Origin: JBOGXF01 sp050694275
GTDB taxonomy: Bacteria; Actinomycetota; CADDZG01; WHSQ01
DNA: 7,100 bases
Direction of reading: 5' to 3'
NCBI GenBank assembly: GCA_050694275.1
Contig: JBOGXF010000048.1
Location: 1 to 7,100, forward strand
Shown here: piece by piece, positions 1 through 6,940 of the stretch
Layout of the letters: each line of letters opens with the position of its first letter
Position numbering within the stretch: position 1 is the stretch's first letter
The notes under the pieces: model-generated
Seen by the model: only the letters and a program-made list of their open reading frames with translations
What the model was told of the DNA's origin: nothing
Database searches by the model: none
Program-made: the position numbers and the translations under genes

Positions 1-80
1 CGCAGCCGGCGCACGCGTCGGCGCTGTTCAAGGGTCAGATGAGCTCCCATCCCGCAACCTCCTGGTCGAGTCGGCTAACA

Positions 81-179
81 ATGGCCGACTCACCGAGCCG
101 TTGCGTGGATTGCTTGAATCCGCCGACGGCGATCGTGGAAAAAACGGCGTGTCCGCTGCACCCGCTGCGGCAGCCTTGA
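81..179 (+). CDS. Possible N-terminal ORF (orfA-like) of the frame-split transposase
   Basis: A short frame of 32 codons runs from ATG 81 to TGA 177-179. An in-frame ATG lies further upstream at 39, with AAGGG at 30-34. The peptide begins MADSPSRCVDCLNPPTAIVE and its third codon positions are strongly G/C, as in the genes nearby. It runs into the A6 tract at 139-144. If one A is skipped there (+1), it joins the downstream transposase frame and gives VEKRRVRCTRCGS, which completes the first half of a zinc ribbon. The fused product from ATG 81 would be about 393 residues. The natural reading is the N-terminus of the following transposase, either detached by a one-base insertion or joined by recoding. 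The peptide is short and the frame choice rests on composition, so confidence is moderate to low. A competing upstream frame (position 2 onward) is also open to the A tract. Confidence 0.4.
   Translation: MADSPSRCVDCLNPPTAIVEKTACPLHPLRQP
139..145 (+). other. A6C tract at the transposase frame junction (slippage site or indel)
   Basis: Six consecutive A followed by C read AAAAAAC. This is the canonical -1 slippery heptamer A_AAA_AAC for a ribosome arriving in the frame of position 140, and slipping would deliver it exactly into the transposase frame (CGG at 145). A one-base loss in the A run, or a +1 shift, would instead join the frame of ATG 81 to the transposase. The tract is the only obvious slippery sequence near the point where frames must change. 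Frameshifting at A runs to make transposase is established for IS1 and IS3-type elements. Whether it happens here is inference. Confidence 0.45.
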
Positions 180-252
180 GACCAAGCGCAACGGCAAGAC
201 CCAGAGCTCTCCCGCCGGTCGCGCGGGGCCGATCAAACCTCTTCAGCGCTTC

Positions 253-1263
253 TTGTGCATGGGTTGCGGCGCCAGTTTCACGTTCGAGCGCAAGACCGCG
301 CGGCCCCGCTCACGGTTCACCGACGACGTCATAAAAGAAGCCGTTCGTCTCTACATCCAGGGCCTGTCGTCCTACCGTGTGCTCGCGGTGATGCTCGAGC
401 AACGGCTCGGTCGTTCCGTGTCGCGCTTCACGCTCAACGGCTGGGTCCAGGAACTCGGAGAACGCGCCAAGACGCCCCTTGAGGTCTCGATCGAGCTGCA
501 GCCGGAATGGGGAGGGTTCCTCGGCATCGACGGCAAGGTGATCCGCGTCAAGGGTGACAAACGCTGTCTGCTCATCGGGGTCGATCATCCCACCCAGGAT
601 CTCGTGCATGCCCTCGTGCTCGATTCCGAGACCGCGGACGGCTTCGCCCGCCTTGCCACCGAGGCACGGCTCGATGCCGGCCATGCGCTTGCGGGAGTGG
701 TGTCAGACCTCGGTCCGGGCTTCGCTCAGATCCACCGAGATCACTTCGGAGCGGTGCCCTTTCAGGGCTGCCGGGTCCACTTCGACAGGCGCCTTGACCA
801 GGAGATTCCCAAGTCACTGTGGTCGGCCAAGGCACCTCTCTACGCGGAGCTCAAAGAGCGCATCCGGGCAGTGCTATACGCCGGTAACTACGACCAGGCG
901 GTTGCGCTGCTGCAGGGGCTGAAGCGCGATCGTGCTCGCTTCAAAGGTATCGGGAAGGTCAACATGATCCGCTCGCTCGAGCGACACTTCGATCTCTTCA
1001 TGGCGCATCACTTCACCCCCGGGCTGCCCGCCGACAACAACGTCGCCGAAAACGTAATCAAACAGCTCAACAAGAAACTCCGGCTCATGGAAGGCTTCGA
1101 GAGCATCGAATCAGCAGAGCGCTACGTGCGTTTGCTCGTGGGTTGCTATCGGTTCAAGCGCTTCACCGACTCGCAGAATGGCAGCAACGGAAAGGCTCCG
1201 CTGGAGCTCGCCGGCGTCGACCTTGGGGGTCGCGACTGGCTTTCGTTCTTGCTGGATCGTTAG
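253..1263 (+). CDS. DDE transposase, Mutator/IS256-like (MULE) type with zinc ribbon; 5' end in question
   Basis: Insertion-sequence transposase that would cut and join element ends with a two-metal DDE RNase H-fold core. Counting from the TTG at 253 (336 residues), candidate catalytic residues are Asp93 (GIDGK), Asp152 (SDLGPGF) and Glu266 (DNNVAENVIKQLNKK). A C-x2-H pair, Cys173/His176 (GCRVHF), lies between the second Asp and the Glu, as in IS256/Mutator enzymes. Residues 22-68 look like a helix-turn-helix (LYIQGLSSYRVLAVMLEQ, then FTLNGWVQELG). The frame stays open upstream to codon 118 and there encodes CTRC (157-168), which pairs with CMGC (256-267) to form a zinc ribbon. The TTG at 253 would cut this ribbon in half, so it is probably not the true start. 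No ATG, GTG or TTG lies between the in-frame stop at 115-117 and the ribbon, which suggests a frameshift near 139-144. The C-terminus looks complete. The exact IS family was not resolved. Confidence 0.8.
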   Translation: MCMGCGASFTFERKTARPRSRFTDDVIKEAVRLYIQGLSSYRVLAVMLEQRLGRSVSRFTLNGWVQELGERAKTPLEVSIELQPEWGGFLGIDGKVIRVKGDKRCLLIGVDHPTQDLVHALVLDSETADGFARLATEARLDAGHALAGVVSDLGPGFAQIHRDHFGAVPFQGCRVHFDRRLDQEIPKSLWSAKAPLYAELKERIRAVLYAGNYDQAVALLQGLKRDRARFKGIGKVNMIRSLERHFDLFMAHHFTPGLPADNNVAENVIKQLNKKLRLMEGFESIESAERYVRLLVGCYRFKRFTDSQNGSNGKAPLELAGVDLGGRDWLSFLLDR

Positions 1264-1457
1264 TGTCGATCAACTCCGGATGACGTGTCGCGAAAGGATC
1301 GAGGCAGGGGCATCGTTCGACGGAAAGCCTGGTCGACGCGTTAGATCCTGGGTTCGCCCGGGCGACTTGCTGTTTTCTGATCGAGTCGCGGACGCGCGCG
1401 CCCTTCGTCCCCCGATCCGACTCTCCCGTACCCCCGGGCTCGGGCCCCTTGAGGCGG

Positions 1458-1552
1458 TTCTTCAGCAACACTTAACTGGACGCCCCCCAAAATGGGCTTC
1501 TGAGCAGCACTTTCGCGATTCTGAGCTGCCACTCTCTTCCAGCGAGGCAACT
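1458..1552 (+). repeat. Cluster of degenerate repeats (TTCTGAGCAGCACTT-like), about 20-bp spacing
   Basis: Three clearly related units are TTCTTCAGCAACACTT (1458-1473), TTCTGAGCAGCACTT (1498-1512) and TTCTGAGCTGCCACT (1519-1533). A weaker fourth is TTCCAGCGAGGCAACT (1537-1552). Start-to-start distances are 40, 21 and 18 bp, close to multiples of two helical turns, so bound proteins would sit on one face of the DNA. Such arrays are typical of transposase-binding ends of insertion sequences or of regulator operators. The position is 195 bp after the transposase stop and about 300 bp before the regulator start, so either use is possible. Confidence 0.35.
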
Positions 1553-1653
1553 GTCAGGAAAACCGTTGTCGCAGGTCCTGCCTGTTCCTGAGTTGTTCCG
1601 TCCGGTGCGCTTTCGCCTGGTGGAGGGGCAGTTAGCCGCGAAGAGCGGCGAAC

Positions 1654-1672
1654 TTGGCAACATTTTGGCAAC
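1654..1672 (+). repeat. Short direct repeat TTGGCAAC x2, 11-bp period
   Basis: TTGGCAAC occurs at 1654-1661 and again at 1665-1672, with three bases between them. The 11-bp period equals about one helical turn, so this could be a small operator upstream of the LuxR-type gene, but a chance duplication cannot be excluded. Confidence 0.3.
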
Positions 1673-1840
1673 CTCCAGGCGAATACTGGACAAGGCGAGG
1701 TTGGACAGCGGCGGACGATTCTTGATGCACTCTTGGTGACGGCCGACGACCGGGCATCCCGAATCGCGCCTGGCCAAGCGACAAGGTTTGCCCGTGCCGA
1801 CGTGTACCAGCCTGTGCTACCGGTTTCGATTAGAAGAAAC

Positions 1841-1845
1841 GGAGG
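1841..1845 (+). promoter_or_regulatory. Ribosome binding site GGAGG for the LAL regulator
   Basis: GGAGG lies 6 nt before ATG 1852, which is good spacing. A competing ATG at 1848 is only 2 nt from the GGAGG and opens a different frame without protein motifs, so the Shine-Dalgarno decides for 1852. Confidence 0.75.
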
Positions 1846-1851
1846 CCATGA

Positions 1852-4689
1852 ATGAGGGTCGCCGTGCGGCCTCTCTTCGGCCGTTCCACGGAGTTAGAGG
1901 TCCTGCAATCCCTCGTCGACCGGGTTACGGAGGGCGTCGGGCAGATAGCCGTGATCGAGGGTGTGGCGGGGATCGGGAAGACCCGCCTCTTGCATGAGGT
2001 GCTGACGTATGGCGAAGGCCGCGGCCTCCGTGTGTTGCGCGGGGCCGCCGACGAGCTGGAGCGCGACCGGCCTTTCCGGGCCCTGGCCGTAACCCTCGGT
2101 CTCCACCCGGGCGCGGATGATCCGAAGCGGGCCGAGATCGGTCGCCTGCTGGTCGGAGAACCTGGTGCGGGCGCGACCACGGTGGGCCAGGCGTCCGACC
2201 TGAGTTTTCGAATCATCGATGCGGTCGCCGACCTCCTACAAGAGCTCTGCATCGCCGGTCCCATCGTTCTCGCGCTGGAGGATTTCCACTGGGCCGATCC
2301 GTCCACGATCCGCGCCGTCCGCTCCGTGGCGCGGCGGTTAGCCGCGTCTCCGATCGCACTTTTCGTGACGTTCAGGCCAGCCCCTTCGGTGCCGGATGTC
2401 GAGGCGGCAGTTGGGGACCTTCTCGAACGAGGAGCTAGGCATGTTGTGCTGGATCCTTTGGATGAGGACGCTGCGGCTTCTCTGGCGCGGGACGTCGTCT
2501 CGGCGGAACTAGGACCTCATTTACGCGCCCAGGTGGCCGGCGCGGGAGGCAACCCACTATTCGTGACCGAGGTTCTCGAAGCCCTGCGCGAGGAGGGCGC
2601 AATCGAGTTGGGCGACGGTCGGGCCGAGGTGGGTGGGCTGTCCGTCCCTCCGTCTCTGAGGCTGACGATCCTTCGTCGCTTGAGTTTCCTCGCCGACGAG
2701 AGCCTGGAACTGCTCAGGGTCGCCTCGATCCTCGGTTCATCCTTCTCGATCGCGGATCTTGCGCTCCTCACCGGACGCTCGGTAGTGCAACTCCTCTCTC
2801 TCCTGACGGAGGTGTTCCGTGCCGGCGTCCTCGGGGAAGCAGAGAACCGCATCGCCTTCCGCCACGACTTGATCCGTGAGGCCATCTACGAGGAGATTCC
2901 TGCAGCGATCCGCAAGGATCTCCATCGCGAGGCGGGACGAGTCCTCGCCGCGGCGGGCGCGCCGCCGTCCCAAGTGGCCCAGCAGATGTCCTTGGGTGCC
3001 TCGCCTGGTGACGCCGAGGCGCTTCTGTGGCTGCGGCGCGCGGCGCGCGAGGCCGGTCCCCGTTCGGCCCCGGTCGCGGTGCGCCTATTGGAGCGCGCTC
3101 TCGAGCTCACGGGGTCCACGGATCGACGGGCCATTCTCGACGAGCTCGCGGTGCCGCTGCTGACGGTGGGTCGGTTGGACGAGGCCGAAGCCCTCGTCCG
3201 GGAGTCTCTCGACATGGAGGAGGACCCCATCGCGAGACTTCCACTGCGTCGCTCCCTGGCGACGATCGTCTTCTTTCGTGGCGACCGTCCGGGTGCCCGT
3301 GCTCTTCTCGAGTCGAACGCCCGGGCAGCCGAGGCTTCGGAGGGAGAGCGATCTGGGGATCTGGCTCTCGCTTCGATCGGCGCGATGTACTCGGGCGATC
3401 TCGAGGGCGCCCGGAACCTCGCCGGGGAGGGAAAACAAGCCGGCGAGAACAGTGGAGATGTCTTCGGTACATCGCTTTCTCTCATAACGCTCTCGACGGT
3501 TGCCCGGTACGAGGGTGACGTACAGGAGGCACTTGATCTCGGAGCCCGTGCGGTCCAACTGGCGTCGCGAGCAGATACGCCGTGGCCCGGCCCCTTCATC
3601 CATCCCGCCCTTCTTTACGGCGGTGCTTGCTTGGAGGGGGATCGGCTGGATGAAGCCGAGGATGTCCTACGGATGGGACGCGAGGTGGCCGAACGATCCG
3701 GTACATGGCACATCCCCTGGTATCAGATGTATCTCGGTGCCAGAAATTTCTTGACCGGTGATTGGGACGACGCGATCGCCGAAGCGCAGGCCGGGCTCTC
3801 GTTCCTCGATGACATGGAGTTCACGCCCTTCGCGGCGGTCCTCTTTCCTCAAGGATTGATCGCCGCCATCGCGGTCTACCGGGGAGACGCGGACGCTGCG
3901 AGATTCGCGTTGACCAAAGCCGAGGAGGAGCTCGCGAGGTCGGAGTCGGCTGGGGGATTCGACGCCATGCTGTGGGCCAAGGCGATGTTGCTCGAAGCCG
4001 AGGGCGACCCCGAACAGGCACGCGCAGTCCTCGATGGGGTCTGGAGTGCCTACCTGGTGATCGGTTACCAGCATGCCCATCGGTGGCTCGCTCCGGACTT
4101 GGTGCGCCTCACGAGCGACGCGGGTGACGTAGATCGAGCCGAATCGATCGTCGCCGATCTCGAGGATCTGGCGACGCGCGCAGGCGTTCACACCCTCGAG
4201 GGAGTCGCGCTTCGCTGTCGCGGGCTGCTCGAGAACGATCCGCAGCTCCTCGTCGCTTCGGTCGAGGCATATCGTCGCGGCCCGCGTCCGTTCGAGCGCG
4301 CCCTCGCCTGCGAGGACGCGGCGATCGCGTTAGCGCGCGACGGTCGGGTCGACGAGGCGCGCTCGTTCCTCGAAGAGGCTCTCGAGGTCTACGCGATGGT
4401 CGGAGCCACCCGCGCCATCGATCGTGCCGAAGCGGGCGCTCGAGCATTCGGGGTGCGCCGGGGACGACGTGGGCTGCGCCGGCGGGCTTCATTCGGCTGG
4501 GAAAGCCTCACACCGACGGAGCTCCGCGTCGTGGAACTGGTGGCCCAAGGCCTGACGAACCGGGCCATCGGTGAGCAGATGTTCATCTCGGCGCGGACGG
4601 TGGAGACGCACGTCGGGCACCTATTCGCCAAGCTTCAGGTTTCCAACCGCGCCGAGCTCGCGGCCACCGCGATCCGGCAACTCAGATAG
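1852..4689 (+). CDS. LuxR-family transcriptional regulator, LAL type (ATPase, TPR-like, LuxR HTH)
   Basis: Large ATP-binding LuxR-type regulator of 945 residues, a usual size for the LAL/MalT-like group. It is a cytoplasmic DNA-binding protein whose ATPase module is thought to switch assembly in response to a ligand or partner. Walker A is GVAGIGKT (37-44) and Walker B is IVLALED (138-144), followed by DFHWAD (144-149). GNPLF at 233-237 matches the conserved motif seen after the ATPase core in this group. From about residue 390 to 860 the protein is alpha-helical and TPR-like, with repeated pieces such as GRLDEAEALV (440-449), GDRLDEAEDVL (596-606), GDWDDAIAEA (636-645) and GRVDEARSFLEEAL (831-844). 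A basic linker (869-878) leads to the LuxR/GerE helix-turn-helix: LTPTELRVVELVAQGLTNRA (886-905), then ISARTVETHVGHLFAKLQVS (912-931). No membrane segment or cyclase domain is seen. The effector and targets are unknown. The adjacent secreted hydrolase is a plausible target by position only. Confidence 0.93.
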   Translation: MRVAVRPLFGRSTELEVLQSLVDRVTEGVGQIAVIEGVAGIGKTRLLHEVLTYGEGRGLRVLRGAADELERDRPFRALAVTLGLHPGADDPKRAEIGRLLVGEPGAGATTVGQASDLSFRIIDAVADLLQELCIAGPIVLALEDFHWADPSTIRAVRSVARRLAASPIALFVTFRPAPSVPDVEAAVGDLLERGARHVVLDPLDEDAAASLARDVVSAELGPHLRAQVAGAGGNPLFVTEVLEALREEGAIELGDGRAEVGGLSVPPSLRLTILRRLSFLADESLELLRVASILGSSFSIADLALLTGRSVVQLLSLLTEVFRAGVLGEAENRIAFRHDLIREAIYEEIPAAIRKDLHREAGRVLAAAGAPPSQVAQQMSLGASPGDAEALLWLRRAAREAGPRSAPVAVRLLERALELTGSTDRRAILDELAVPLLTVGRLDEAEALVRESLDMEEDPIARLPLRRSLATIVFFRGDRPGARALLESNARAAEASEGERSGDLALASIGAMYSGDLEGARNLAGEGKQAGENSGDVFGTSLSLITLSTVARYEGDVQEALDLGARAVQLASRADTPWPGPFIHPALLYGGACLEGDRLDEAEDVLRMGREVAERSGTWHIPWYQMYLGARNFLTGDWDDAIAEAQAGLSFLDDMEFTPFAAVLFPQGLIAAIAVYRGDADAARFALTKAEEELARSESAGGFDAMLWAKAMLLEAEGDPEQARAVLDGVWSAYLVIGYQHAHRWLAPDLVRLTSDAGDVDRAESIVADLEDLATRAGVHTLEGVALRCRGLLENDPQLLVASVEAYRRGPRPFERALACEDAAIALARDGRVDEARSFLEEALEVYAMVGATRAIDRAEAGARAFGVRRGRRGLRRRASFGWESLTPTELRVVELVAQGLTNRAIGEQMFISARTVETHVGHLFAKLQVSNRAELAATAIRQLR

Positions 4690-4905
4690 CGCGCCATCCC
4701 CTTCCAACAGAGCCGAAAGAGCCCGCAATAGGCCGAGCCAACCCACAAACGGCACCGGTTCTGCCTCCCGGCGTGTGGCTCGCCCCGTGAACGGCTCGGC
4801 CTCCTCCACCCATATCTCGATCCTCACGAGGACATCGTTGCCCCCCGCCAGGTCGAGAACATCCGTGGAATCCCGGATGTTTGCCGGTCGCCCGTGACGG
4901 ACCAT
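4621..4905 (-). CDS. Possible small protein of unknown function (divergent from the hydrolase)
   Basis: A frame of 94 codons on the - strand starts at ATG 4905-4903 and stops at 4623-4621. It overlaps the last 69 bases of the regulator gene in convergent orientation. Unlike most shadow frames here, the peptide looks protein-like: LVRIEIWVEEAEPFTGRA, then EPVPFVGWLGLLRALSALLE, alternating strand-like and amphipathic helical stretches around conserved-looking Trp and Gly residues. I have the impression of similar small proteins in actinomycetes but cannot name a family. About 70% of third positions are G/C. No good Shine-Dalgarno precedes the ATG, and the last 23 or so residues come from the antisense of the HTH-coding region, so the real gene could start later or be absent. 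It would share a 40-bp divergent promoter region with the hydrolase. Confidence 0.4.
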   Translation of the reverse strand: MVRHGRPANIRDSTDVLDLAGGNDVLVRIEIWVEEAEPFTGRATRREAEPVPFVGWLGLLRALSALLEGDGALSELPDRGGRELGAVGNLKLGE

Positions 4906-4931
4906 CTCATCGCTAGGTGCTCATCGAATCG

Positions 4932-4937
4932 AAGGGG
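4932..4937 (+). promoter_or_regulatory. Ribosome binding site AAGGGG for the hydrolase
   Basis: AAGGGG ends 8 nt before ATG 4946. It overlaps the first base of the alternative GTG at 4937, which therefore cannot use it. This favours ATG 4946, which also starts the signal peptide cleanly with Met-Lys-Lys. Confidence 0.65.
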
Positions 4938-4945
4938 TGTTTCGG

Positions 4946-6940
4946 ATGAAAAAGTGGATCTCGCTGGCTATCACCGTCGCAGCGCTGATGACCAACGCCG
5001 CACCTGCCGGTGCCGAAGACGAGCCCCTGCTCGCGTGGGAGCGCGCCGAGGAATTCCTCCACTTCCACAATGAGGCTCAGACTCAGGACAGCGCGTGCGC
5101 CTTCGAGATGGACCTTCCTCCCGAAGGCCCGGTGAAGGACTGTGCAGGTCTCGTAGACAGCTTCGACGGCTTGTCGCTGAGCGTGCGGATGTTGATCCCC
5201 GAGGATGCGACCGAGCCGCTCCCAACCCTGCTTTACCTCCACGGCTTCAACTCGAACAGGGGCGAGTTCAGCCCCGGGACCGGCAACTTCGGTGATGCGC
5301 GTGAGCAGTGGGGTCCCAACTTCAACATGGAGTCATTCGCCGCCAATGGTTATGCAGTCGTGATGCCCGCGGCCCGGGGCATGGGTGGGTCCTGTGGACC
5401 GAGCCCCAACACCGGTACTCATTTCGAGCCGACGCTTGGCCAGTTCGAGCCGCAGCTCGAGACGCCGCACGGCCCCACTTGGCCGGGCGGACCGGATCCC
5501 GATTTCACCTGCTCGCGCGGCTGGACGCACATCGCCGAGCCCGACTACGAGATCAGGGACTGGCAGTACCTTCTGGGGCTGCTGGTCGACGCAGGCGTCG
5601 CCGATCCCGACCGTCTCGGCGTGGCCGGAGGCTCCTACGGGGCAGGACAAGCGTGGCTGATGGCGACGGCGGAACCCTGGCTCACCCCCGGCGGCGACCG
5701 GACGATCGGCTTGGCCGCCGCGGTCCCGATGTGGGGGTGGACGAGCCTGCAGAACTTGCTCACTCCGAACGGCCGTGCGACCGACGATCCCGACGGAGGC
5801 CGCTCGCTCGAGAGGCCGTACGGGATCGTCAAGGAATCGGTCGTCGGTGCGGTCTTTCTCGGGCGCGACTTCACTCGCTTCAATGACGTCGATTCGACCG
5901 AGACGCATTCCTATGCGCTGGGCGCGTTCGCCTTCTGGCATAGGGGAGAGCCCTACGACACACCCGAGGGCGCGGCCCTGGTCGCGGCCCACCGCGACAA
6001 GTCTGCCTTCAACGCGGAGGATTACTTCGCCGGGCTCGAGGCGGGTACCGCGGAGCCCGTCCCGGTGTTCGCCGTTCAGGGGTGGAACGACGCTTACGTC
6101 GGTGCGGTCGAGGTCCTACAGATGTATCGCAAGCTCAAGGCCGCCGATCCCGCCTATCCGATATCGATCTTCCTCGGCGACCTCGGCCACCAAACCGCAC
6201 CGTCGTTCATGGGCGACGTTGAGGTCAGGGACGCGTGGAACGCGCGGGCGAACGCGTTCCTCGACGCCTACGTGCTGCGCGGGGGCATCGATGTGCCCGC
6301 CGAAGAGCTCGCCTCGATGTCAACCGAATGCGCCGATTCGACGTCGGAGGTAGTCACCGCAGCGGACTGGGACTCCATCCACCCTGGCCTGCTGACACTC
6401 AAGGACGAGAGCGTTATCGAGACGCACTCGGGTCCCCCGAACACCGTCGAGGAGCTGCCAACCGATCCGATCGTTCACGGCAGAGGTTGCATAACCCAGG
6501 CGCCCGGTTTCTACGAGAGCGAGCGCGACGTGAAGTGGCCGGTCCCGTCCGGCGGATTCACTTTGTTGGGCCTCCCGAAGCTCATGGCCGACTACGAACT
6601 TTCTGGCGTCGACGCAACGGTCATCGCCAAGCTGTGGGATGTGGATGCCGATGGCAACCGCACGCTGGTGACGCGCGGCATGTATCGCTTGTCTCTCGCC
6701 GGAGGCGATCAGCAAACGGGCCGCCTCAAGTTCCAACTTCTCGGTAACCACTACCGCTTCGCGGCTGACCATTCCATCCACCTTGAGATCTCACAGACCG
6801 ATCGTTCTTACCTTCGTCCGGACAACTTTGAGTCGACGATTACCTACAAAGACATCAAGCTGGAACTTCCCACAATAGAGAAGGTGGACAATGGCGAGAA
6901 CGAAATCGAGGACGGAGGTGACGTCCTGACCTCCCTGTAA
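4946..6940 (+). CDS. Secreted alpha/beta hydrolase, CocE/NonD or X-Pro dipeptidyl-peptidase (S15) type
   Basis: Exported serine hydrolase of 664 residues. A Sec signal peptide is visible: MKKW, then a hydrophobic core (5-15), then an APAGA cleavage motif with likely cleavage after Ala23. The alpha/beta-hydrolase core shows LLYLHGF (95-101, oxyanion-hole region), nucleophile Ser230 in GGSYG (228-232), Asp382 in GWNDAYV and His415 in GDLGHQ. The C-terminal part holds a beta-sandwich resembling the S15 jelly roll, with KLWDVDADGNRTLVTRGMYR at 562-581. The family includes cocaine esterase-like enzymes and dipeptidyl peptidases that cleave after proline, so the substrate (ester, amide or peptide) cannot be read from sequence. 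Six cysteines (51, 66, 150, 189, 462, 515) would allow three disulfides outside the cytoplasm. After KDIKLELP the protein has a hydrophilic tail of about 22 residues. The gene follows the LAL regulator after 256 bp. The alternative start GTG 4937 would add three residues (VFR). Confidence 0.88.
   Translation: MKKWISLAITVAALMTNAAPAGAEDEPLLAWERAEEFLHFHNEAQTQDSACAFEMDLPPEGPVKDCAGLVDSFDGLSLSVRMLIPEDATEPLPTLLYLHGFNSNRGEFSPGTGNFGDAREQWGPNFNMESFAANGYAVVMPAARGMGGSCGPSPNTGTHFEPTLGQFEPQLETPHGPTWPGGPDPDFTCSRGWTHIAEPDYEIRDWQYLLGLLVDAGVADPDRLGVAGGSYGAGQAWLMATAEPWLTPGGDRTIGLAAAVPMWGWTSLQNLLTPNGRATDDPDGGRSLERPYGIVKESVVGAVFLGRDFTRFNDVDSTETHSYALGAFAFWHRGEPYDTPEGAALVAAHRDKSAFNAEDYFAGLEAGTAEPVPVFAVQGWNDAYVGAVEVLQMYRKLKAADPAYPISIFLGDLGHQTAPSFMGDVEVRDAWNARANAFLDAYVLRGGIDVPAEELASMSTECADSTSEVVTAADWDSIHPGLLTLKDESVIETHSGPPNTVEELPTDPIVHGRGCITQAPGFYESERDVKWPVPSGGFTLLGLPKLMADYELSGVDATVIAKLWDVDADGNRTLVTRGMYRLSLAGGDQQTGRLKFQLLGNHYRFAADHSIHLEISQTDRSYLRPDNFESTITYKDIKLELPTIEKVDNGENEIEDGGDVLTSL
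6914..6934 (+). repeat. Small stem-loop at the 3' end of the hydrolase gene
   Basis: GGAGGT (6914-6919) can pair with ACCTCC (6929-6934) around a 9-nt loop containing GACGTC. No T tract follows on the + strand, so it is not a normal intrinsic terminator. The same ACCTCC arm belongs to the longer inverted repeat that reaches the downstream transposase ribosome binding site, so the two structures would be mutually exclusive. Confidence 0.45.

Larger units (their letters stand above)
1264..1851 (+). other. 588-bp intergenic region without a convincing gene
   Basis: Between the transposase stop and the regulator start no frame on either strand shows recognisable protein motifs. The open frames present are interrupted, lack ribosome binding sites and look like chance frames in GC-rich DNA. 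The stretch does hold a 12-bp perfect palindrome TCGCCCGGGCGA (1354-1365), a series of related repeats at 1458-1552, a GCAGGTCCTGC palindrome (1571-1581) and a tandem TTGGCAAC pair (1654-1672). It probably contains the right end of the insertion sequence, the regulator promoter, or both, but neither boundary can be placed. Confidence 0.6.

Noticed and set aside
1..100. Left terminal inverted repeat of the first insertion sequence
   Set aside because: Only a 7-base match (TCAAGGG) to the reverse complement of the region near 1450 was found, which is not significant; the left end may lie outside the window.
2..334. Frame open from position 2, continuing past the A6 tract to 334
   Set aside because: Beyond the A tract it is an Ala/Arg/Pro/Ser-rich shadow of the transposase. 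Upstream it has fewer G/C third positions than the ATG 81 frame. It is kept only as the competing -1 frameshift model, not as a separate gene.
1476..1742. + strand frame with a protein-like stretch (PELFRPVRFRLVEGQLAAKS)
   Set aside because: There is no ATG or GTG start with a ribosome binding site; only TTG 1566 is available. It is short, and I recognise no family. It may be a decayed gene end but cannot be supported.
1472..1777. - strand frame of 101 codons in the intergenic region
   Set aside because: Composition looks random, no motif or ribosome binding site is seen, and it covers the repeat cluster.
1788..1820. Candidate promoter TTGCCC with a downstream GTGCTAC before the regulator
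   Set aside because: The -10 part is a poor match to TATAAT and such hexamers are common by chance in this DNA.
4690..4930. Search for an intrinsic terminator after the regulator
   Set aside because: No strong GC hairpin followed by a T run was found in either direction.
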